Shown: piece after piece, positions 7,212-11,739 of the stretch
Layout of the letters: every line of letters starts with the position of its first letter
How positions within the stretch are numbered: position 1 is the first letter of the stretch
NCBI GenBank assembly: GCA_009392675.1
Contig: VFFY01000081.1
Location: forward strand, 1 to 11,739
Source of the DNA: SAR202 cluster bacterium
Lineage (GTDB): Bacteria > Chloroflexota > Dehalococcoidia > Lucifugimonadales > UBA826
Direction of reading: 5' to 3'
Length of the DNA: 11,739 nucleotides
Translations under genes and position numbers: made by a program
The notes under the pieces: generated by a model
Databases searched by the model: none
Seen by the model: only the letters and a program-made list of their open reading frames with translations
Told to the model about the DNA's origin: nothing

Positions 7212-9683
7212 CTAGATTGACAAATAAGAATCCACATCCAATACCCATCCTCTTTTCATAGACCTACGTTCATCAGAAACACCAGGTAGGCTTATTGTTT
7301 CCAGCAAAGTTCGAGGGTTGGGGCCTCTTAATATTAGTTGCCACCTGTATTTACCTCTAACTCGACTTGGAAAAGCCTGAGTGGGACCAAGAATTTCAGT
7401 ATCCGACAAGCCCCATACCTGTTTTTGTTCTTCCAATAGCTTCGCTAGCTGCTTAGCCTCTCTATGCCCCGAAATGTCATCCACATCTTGTCTAAGTAAT
7501 CTAATTATTTTGCTATAAGGAGGCTGAACATGATTGCGCCTATTTATAGATTCTATATCAAAAAAAGACTGGTAATTTTGGGTAGCGGCAGTTTTTATTG
7601 CGTAATGGTCTGGCTGGTATGTTTGAATAATAACTTTGCCTTCCTCCACTCCTCTCCCTGCCCTGCCAGCCACTTGGCACAAAGTTTGAAAAACCCGCTC
7701 CGATGCTCTGAAATCCGGCAACCCAAGCCCGACGTCAGCTGATACAACACCTACTAACGTCACGTTAGGCAAATGATGCCCTTTTGATATTAACTGTGTC
7801 CCAACAACGATTTGAGATCGTCCTGATCTGAACCTATCCAAAAGTTCCCCATAATGAGAATGTTTGGTTATAGCATCACTGTCCCATCTATCTATAACCA
7901 CATCAGGGTACAAATTATTAAGTTTTTCGGTCACAAGTTGGGTCCCCACACCGTACTTTCCAACAGAATCACTACCACACTCTAGACAGGTTTCAATATT
8001 CTTTCTCCTTTGGGCACAGTAGTGGCAAATTAGCAATTTGGACTCGGCATGAAATGTGAGGGAAACATCACAATTTTTACACTTAGCTACGTACCCACAG
8101 CTATTACATTGAACAAAGGAAGAGAAACCTCTTCTGTTTAAAAAAAGAATGGCTTGGTTCCCATTATTGATGGCCCTTTCTAACTCGGCTACCAATTGCC
8201 TGCTAAAAATGTCATTATTACCACTCTTTAACTCAGCCCTCATATCCACAATATTGACCTCAGCAAGCAGCCTCTCATCTCTACTTGAACTGCTATTCAC
8301 AGTATCGGGTCTATATCTATGATTTAATTCTACAAGGCGATATCTTCCCCGCTTGGCTCGCTGATAAGATTCAATATCTGGGGAAGCTGAACCTAAAATC
8401 ACAGTGGCTGATGTTATTCCCGCTAATTGCATCGCAACATCTCTAGCGTGATACCTTGGCACTCCGTCATTCTGTTTATAAGTCCATTCATGTTCCTCAT
8501 CAATTATGATCAACCCTAAGTTATTCAAGGGGGCAAATATGGAACTTCTTGATCCAATCACCACCTGATATTCATTGGCTTTGATCTTCCTCCACTGATC
8601 AAACCGTTCCCCTATTGTTAATCCACTATGTAAAACTGCTATTTTTCCTGGAAATCTTGAAGAAAACCGTTCTATGGTTTGAGGAGTCAGGGCAATTTCT
8701 GGAACAAGTACCAAGGAATTTTTCCCTCGGGAAATGCACAAGGACACAGCTTCTAGATACACTTCAGTCTTACCACTGCCAGTGACACCATGGAGAAGTA
8801 CAGCCCTGGTCTTAATCGAAGGCTTCTCTATCAACTCAGATATTTGTTCTAAAGCGTACATTTGTGAATCTGAAAGATTCACGGGCTGGGCAGGTGCATA
8901 CAATTTACCGTTGAGAGGATCCCTCTCGATTTCGAATTGCTCTTGGTGCAAATAACCCTTGGATATCAATGAATTAATACAAGAAGAACCGAATTTGCTC
9001 CTCAGCGTAGCAATTCTATGAATTAAATCTTCTTCATTGGTTAGGTAAGTTAGAGCAACTAATTGCTTTGGGGCTTTTAGTAGTTTTCCCTCTATTAAAG
9101 CTGATTTGCCGGATTTAGTTACCTTACCTAACTTTTCATATTTCACCCGAACTTTAACTGAGGATTCTTTTATAGTCCGCACCACTACCTGTTTTTCAAT
9201 AAGCCGGCTAACTGACCCCCGGGCTCTTTCACCGAAATGGGCAATCACCTTCTCCAGTTGTGCAGATTTCCTAGAGAACACATATTTCAAAATTGAAGTT
9301 TGAAATTCCCCGAATTTAAGTTCCGATATCTCGGATCCACTGGCCACAGACAGCCAGACAGATTTACGTTTCCTTGCGCCTGGTGGAAACATTAGAGAAG
9401 AGGCCTGGAATAAAGTACAAAAATAATGTTGGCTGACCCAACGGGCTAACTCCAATTGGATCGGGCCAATTAAAGGATTGCTGTCTGTGAGTTCCAATAC
9501 ATCACGGACCAAATCCAAATCAGATGTGTCTGAAGCACCGAAAACTATACCTTGTTTGGTCTGATTACCGAAAGGCACAATTACAGAGTGACCTAACTCC
9601 AAGGAGAGCCCTGGTGGCATCGAGTAAGTAAAAGTTCTATTTCCAGAACCTGGTGAATCAACTGCTACTTCGACAAATTTCAA
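7212..9683 (-). CDS. priA: Primosomal replication restart helicase PriA
   Basis: A superfamily 2 DNA helicase that reloads the replisome at stalled forks. Residue numbers are for the 823-aa product. The N-terminal 3'-DNA-binding domain (about 1-105) is followed by a winged-helix region. The helicase core has Walker A GVTGSGKT (299-306), Walker B DEEH (395-398), GSASPD (431-436) and a C-terminal VAGRAGR (671-677). Between the helicase lobes eight cysteines (526, 529, 535, 538, 553, 556, 566, 569) form the two zinc sites typical of PriA. I prefer TTG 9683: GAGG (9696-9693) is nine bases upstream, and the product then starts MKFVEVAVDS, aligning with the start of Bacillus PriA as I recall it. 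The alternative TTG at 9692 directly abuts that GAGG. The gene sits 88 bp after rplS and 114 bp before prfB on the same strand. Confidence 0.95.
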   Translation of the reverse strand: MKFVEVAVDSPGSGNRTFTYSMPPGLSLELGHSVIVPFGNQTKQGIVFGASDTSDLDLVRDVLELTDSNPLIGPIQLELARWVSQHYFCTLFQASSLMFPPGARKRKSVWLSVASGSEISELKFGEFQTSILKYVFSRKSAQLEKVIAHFGERARGSVSRLIEKQVVVRTIKESSVKVRVKYEKLGKVTKSGKSALIEGKLLKAPKQLVALTYLTNEEDLIHRIATLRSKFGSSCINSLISKGYLHQEQFEIERDPLNGKLYAPAQPVNLSDSQMYALEQISELIEKPSIKTRAVLLHGVTGSGKTEVYLEAVSLCISRGKNSLVLVPEIALTPQTIERFSSRFPGKIAVLHSGLTIGERFDQWRKIKANEYQVVIGSRSSIFAPLNNLGLIIIDEEHEWTYKQNDGVPRYHARDVAMQLAGITSATVILGSASPDIESYQRAKRGRYRLVELNHRYRPDTVNSSSSRDERLLAEVNIVDMRAELKSGNNDIFSRQLVAELERAINNGNQAILFLNRRGFSSFVQCNSCGYVAKCKNCDVSLTFHAESKLLICHYCAQRRKNIETCLECGSDSVGKYGVGTQLVTEKLNNLYPDVVIDRWDSDAITKHSHYGELLDRFRSGRSQIVVGTQLISKGHHLPNVTLVGVVSADVGLGLPDFRASERVFQTLCQVAGRAGRGVEEGKVIIQTYQPDHYAIKTAATQNYQSFFDIESINRRNHVQPPYSKIIRLLRQDVDDISGHREAKQLAKLLEEQKQVWGLSDTEILGPTQAFPSRVRGKYRWQLILRGPNPRTLLETISLPGVSDERRSMKRGWVLDVDSYLSI

Positions 9684-9692
9684 AACACCCAA

Positions 9693-9696
9693 CCTC
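9693..9696 (-). promoter_or_regulatory. Ribosome-binding site deciding the priA start
   Basis: GAGG on the minus strand at 9696-9693 is followed directly by TTG 9692 (zero spacing, not workable) and, nine bases on, by TTG 9683. The spacing favours the second TTG. Confidence 0.55.
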
Positions 9697-9732
9697 GTTA
9701 ACTAACTAAGGTCATTTGTCCCGAAGTATACA

Positions 9733-9738
9733 ATTATA
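9733..9738 (-). promoter_or_regulatory. Candidate -10 element for priA
   Basis: A perfect TATAAT on the minus strand lies 49 bases before the preferred priA start, in the 88-bp gap after rplS. I see neither a good -35 hexamer at 16-18 bases nor a TGn extension, so priA may equally be read through from rplS. Confidence 0.3.
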
Positions 9739-9771
9739 AGAAATGGGAAACCGAGATTTTGATTTAGAAAA

Positions 9772-10116
9772 TCAAGACCTTCTGTCTTCCTTAATTCTGG
9801 CAGCCCTACCAGATAGGCCTCTCAAGTAATACAGTCTAGCCCTTCTGACTTTTCCTTTTCTCGTAACCTTGACAGATTCAACGTTTGGAGAGCACTTAAG
9901 AAAAGTTCGTTCCACACCAACTTGATTGGTAATCCTACGGACTGTGAATGTCTCTCCTCTTCCATTTCCTCTAGCCCTTAGAACAACACCTTCAAAGGCT
10001 TGCGTCCTAATCCTTTCCCCTTCAACCACACGCACGTTAACAACAACAGTATCTCCAGGACCAAATTCTTCAATGTTTGGATTTTTTTCTACTGGTATCA
10101 GATTATGAGCATCCAT
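9772..10116 (-). CDS. rplS: 50S ribosomal protein L19
   Basis: A 114-residue protein of the size and sequence usual for bacterial L19, which sits at the 30S-50S interface of the ribosome. Characteristic stretches are FGPGDTVVVNVRVVEG (18-33), RIRTQAFEGVVLRARG (35-50) and FTVRRITNQVGVERTF (57-72), followed by a basic end with KVRRARLYYLRGLSGRAARI. The ATG at 10116 has only a poor ribosome-binding site (a GGA four bases upstream), yet no better start lies upstream in frame. In many bacteria rplS closes an rpsP-rimM-trmD operon. Here it is the first gene of its strand, with tatA diverging from it, so it probably has its own promoter in the 232-bp gap upstream. Confidence 0.97.
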   Translation of the reverse strand: MDAHNLIPVEKNPNIEEFGPGDTVVVNVRVVEGERIRTQAFEGVVLRARGNGRGETFTVRRITNQVGVERTFLKCSPNVESVKVTRKGKVRRARLYYLRGLSGRAARIKEDRRS

Positions 10117-10192
10117 TTTCCGTGTCCCAACATGTTTTTTAAGTTCGTTAGCTCGAGAATAAAATAGTTCAGAAGCGAATCACAAGGGTAAA

Positions 10193-10222
10193 ATTGTACT
10201 TTGATATTTGCTACAAAGGCAA
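10193..10222 (-). promoter_or_regulatory. Candidate sigma-70-type promoter for rplS
   Basis: On the minus strand TTGCCT (10222-10217) and TACAAT (10198-10193) are 18 bases apart and end 76 bases before the rplS start. The -10 matches the consensus at five of six positions and the -35 at three to four. The 232-bp region between the divergent genes shows no other gene. Confidence 0.35.
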
Positions 10223-10290
10223 TAGTTTGAATACGCATTTAGCTTGTATTTATCCCGAAGAAAATTATTTAGAACCAATATCACAGTATT

Positions 10291-10299
10291 TGATAGAAT
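10291..10299 (+). promoter_or_regulatory. Candidate extended -10 promoter for tatA
   Basis: TGATAGAAT fits the extended -10 pattern TGnTAnAAT and ends 49 bases before the tatA ATG. No matching -35 is evident. The form is like the element upstream of prfB. Confidence 0.4.
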
Positions 10300-10338
10300 T
10301 AAAGGCGTTGATACCGATGCAATTCATTCACAATGTGG

Positions 10339-10343
10339 GGAGG
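10339..10343 (+). promoter_or_regulatory. Ribosome-binding site deciding the tatA start
   Basis: GGAGG, within a purine-rich GGGGAGGAG run at 10337-10345, lies five bases before ATG 10349. It rules out the longer reading that begins at ATG 10244, whose extra 35 residues look nothing like a TatA N-terminus. Confidence 0.8.
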
Positions 10344-10348
10344 AGATA

Positions 10349-10522
10349 ATGCCTTTCAGATTTGGCCCCATGGAACTTATAATCGTTTTGGTGGTTGTAC
10401 TAATAATATTTGGTGTTGGTAGGTTGCCTGAGATTGGGGGAGCTATGGGAAAAGCTCTCAAGGAATTCAGGTCTACTCAAAAAGATATCACCGAAGAAGA
10501 TTCAACGACTAAAAAGGAATAA
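10349..10522 (+). CDS. tatA: Twin-arginine translocase subunit TatA
   Basis: A 57-residue TatA/E-type protein, near the lower end of the family's usual size. It has a short polar N-terminus (MPFRFGPME) and one membrane helix (LIIVLVVVLIIFG, about 9-21). The FG-hinge and amphipathic helix follow (RLPEIGGAMGKALKEFR, about 24-40), and then a short charged tail. TatA oligomers are recruited to the TatBC receptor to let folded proteins with twin-arginine signals cross the inner membrane. The start is set by GGAGG five bases upstream; ATG 10370 (at MELII) has no such site and would remove the conserved polar N-terminus. The gene is transcribed away from rplS and towards tatC, so it is not in the same operon as its partners. 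Confidence 0.92.
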   Translation: MPFRFGPMELIIVLVVVLIIFGVGRLPEIGGAMGKALKEFRSTQKDITEEDSTTKKE

Positions 10523-10554
10523 TCTGAGTCATATATCATGGCGCAAATATTTAA

Positions 10555-10583
10555 TGCATTCAGGCGATGAAAGCCCAAATGTA
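10555..10583. terminator. Possible hairpin between convergent tatA and tatC
   Basis: An imperfect inverted repeat lies in the 92-bp gap between the two convergent stops. TGCATT pairs with AATGTA (one G-U pair), a CA/CA internal mismatch follows, then GGC pairs with GCC around a seven-base loop. Neither strand shows a T-run after it, so intrinsic termination is doubtful. Confidence 0.25.
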
Positions 10584-10614
10584 CCGGAATTATGAATTAC
10601 CACTGAACTCAATT

Positions 10615-11367
10615 CTATTCAAAATCATCTAGAGATTCGCGACCTCTCATCTTCGCCCCCAATTTAGACAAAATTATCCCTACTTCATACAAAACTAAAA
10701 CCGGAATCGCTACAAAGGTCTGGTTTATAGGGTCCAATGTAGGTGTGATTAGAGCCCCTAAAACAAATGCAAGCACAATTGCCCATTTCCGATTCCTCGA
10801 TAAAAACGCTGGTCGTACTACGCCTATCCTAGATAGGAAAAACAACACGATAGGTAGCTCAAATATCACCCCCATCCAGAATAAGAGAGAAAGCATCAAG
10901 TTCACATAGTTGCCAATCCTAATCATTGGAGTAGCAACATCACTGCCGAAAGTAATAAGAAATTTAACCGCCGGTGGAAACAGCACAAAATAACCAAACC
11001 CAGCACCAAGCAAAAAAATAATGACGCTAACAGGCATCAATATGTATAAATATCTTTTTTCAGTGGGATTTAGGCCCGGTGAAACGAACATTACCAGCTG
11101 CCACAAAAGAAAGGGCAATGAGACAAAAATTCCGGCAAGAAGCGACGCTTTCATAGCTATGCCTATAAACTCGGTCAAATCAGTGTATACGGGCTTTTGG
11201 TTAGGAACACCAGGGAACCCACTGGCCGGTTCCATCAACAAACGAAGAATTTGCTGATGAAATATGAAAGCAACCACAGTGCAGATTACAACAACAATTG
11301 CAGCCCATGTGAGACGCCTTCGAAGCTCATCAAGGTGAGCGCCTAAAGACTGTGAATCATCCGTCAA
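10615..11367 (-). CDS. tatC: Twin-arginine translocase subunit TatC
   Basis: A 250-residue, six-helix inner-membrane protein, the twin-arginine signal receptor. It has the conserved N-terminal HLDELRRRL (11-19) and the first cytoplasmic loop FVSPGLNPTEKR (94-105). In that loop Phe94 and Glu103 match, in position too, the residues important for signal recognition in E. coli TatC. FPPAVKFL (130-137), FELPIV (169-174) with Glu170, and TPTLDP (208-213) are also family landmarks. Length agrees with the usual 240-260. The start is TTG 11367: the same frame has a stop just three codons upstream, and GGAG lies nine bases ahead. The tatB-like gene ends six bases before it, so the two are surely co-transcribed. 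A five-codon ATG frame (TGATG overlap with the tatB stop) overlaps the start and might aid reinitiation. Confidence 0.96.
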   Translation of the reverse strand: MTDDSQSLGAHLDELRRRLTWAAIVVVICTVVAFIFHQQILRLLMEPASGFPGVPNQKPVYTDLTEFIGIAMKASLLAGIFVSLPFLLWQLVMFVSPGLNPTEKRYLYILMPVSVIIFLLGAGFGYFVLFPPAVKFLITFGSDVATPMIRIGNYVNLMLSLLFWMGVIFELPIVLFFLSRIGVVRPAFLSRNRKWAIVLAFVLGALITPTLDPINQTFVAIPVLVLYEVGIILSKLGAKMRGRESLDDFE

Positions 11368-11373
11368 TAGACA

Positions 11374-11739
11374 TCACTCCCTTGGACTTTTATCAGATTC
11401 ATCCTCAGTGCCTATATTTTTGTTATTTGTCTCTTCATCACCCAACAGTTCTGGCGGTTCAAATGGGGAATTTTTTTTCCTCCGAGATTGAAAAGGTATG
11501 GGAGATGCCGTATTTTGGTCCAGATAGACTTGTGAACTATTGCCCTCAGATTTGGCTTCATGGATATCGTTATGTTTGGTGGTGGCAGAGTTATCCACAT
11601 CAATATGGGGAATTTTTTCTGCAAATCTCTTAGCCTCCGAAATCAAGTCTCCCAGCATTCGTGCTCCAGAAATCATTTTTTGTGGACCAAGCAACAGAAA
11701 AGAGATTAATAAAATAACCAAAATTTCCATGCTTCCCAT
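11374..11739 (-). CDS. tatB: TatA/TatB-family protein, TatB-like partner of TatC (possibly 5' truncated by the window)
   Basis: At least 121 residues. The N-terminus GSMEILVILLISFLLLGP (2-19) is a single membrane helix ending in the Gly-Pro hinge typical of TatB and many TatA proteins. An amphipathic helix follows (KMISGARMLGDLISEAKRF), then a long hydrophilic, Asn/Ser/Glu/Lys-rich tail of about 80 residues. The long tail, the GP hinge and the place directly before tatC favour TatB over TatA, but these paralogues are hard to separate by sequence. The ATG falls on the last three bases of the window, so the true start could lie upstream: family members often have a few residues such as an FFG-like stretch before GS(M/L)EIL. 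The TGA stop is in the same frame as tatC. Confidence 0.8.
   Translation of the reverse strand: MGSMEILVILLISFLLLGPQKMISGARMLGDLISEAKRFAEKIPHIDVDNSATTKHNDIHEAKSEGNSSQVYLDQNTASPIPFQSRRKKNSPFEPPELLGDEETNNKNIGTEDESDKSPRE

Noticed and set aside
9755..9776. TTGATTT/AAATCAA inverted repeat at the end of rplS as an intrinsic terminator
   Set aside because: The stem is nearly all A-T with a three-base loop, overlaps the stop codon and lacks a following T-run.
10129..10136. Eight-base palindrome AACATGTT upstream of rplS as an operator
   Set aside because: It is too short and isolated to distinguish from chance, and there is no second copy nearby.
10244..10348. N-terminal extension of tatA from ATG 10244
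   Set aside because: The 35 extra residues are not TatA-like, and the strong GGAGG sits immediately before the internal ATG 10349.

Overview
The window is an AT-rich stretch of a bacterial chromosome, densely packed with mostly housekeeping genes. Shine-Dalgarno sites of the GGAGG/GAGG type and several TTG and GTG starts are visible. The gene set (Tat export, ribosomal protein L19, PriA, release factor 2, a peptide-type ABC importer, and an FEN-like exonuclease of the type I associate with Actinobacteria and Chloroflexota) together with the low GC suggests a free-living, streamlined, probably marine lineage. A Chloroflexota group such as SAR202 is my best guess. That guess rests on remembered family resemblance, not on a search.

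Layout, left to right. A + strand CaCA-type cation exchanger gene (72-1265) starts inside a 21-bp tandem duplication. It converges, across only 20 bp, on a long block of minus-strand genes. Read in their own direction these are: rplS (10116-9772), priA (9683-7212), prfB (7097-5996, joined by a programmed +1 frameshift), an oligopeptide/dipeptide-type substrate-binding lipoprotein (5861-4140), permease B (4055-3126), permease C (3126-2188, sharing a base with permease B) and a stand-alone 5'-3' exonuclease (2158-1286). No ATPase subunit for the importer lies in the window.

Right of rplS, a 57-aa TatA gene runs divergently on + (10349-10522). It converges on a minus-strand tatB-like/tatC pair (11739-10615). 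The Tat components are therefore in two oppositely oriented transcription units: TatC with a TatB-like partner forms the receptor, and TatA is the pore-forming or polymerising subunit.

The best-supported non-routine observation is the RF2 autoregulatory frameshift. Reading frame 0 from a GTG at 7097 with a good ribosome-binding site gives 22 codons ending in CTT TGA C. Skipping one base restores a 366-aa RF2 with SPF and GGQ motifs. A plain ORF call loses the N-terminus of this protein. Other points of interest are the tandem repeat at the exchanger start, the atypical second alpha repeat of that exchanger, start-site corrections for priA and the binding protein, and the split Tat genes. I found no CRISPR array, tRNA, rRNA, insertion sequence or phage gene, and nothing I would call a new biological system. 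No gene-free stretch exceeds 300 bases; the longest is the 232-bp divergent region between rplS and tatA.
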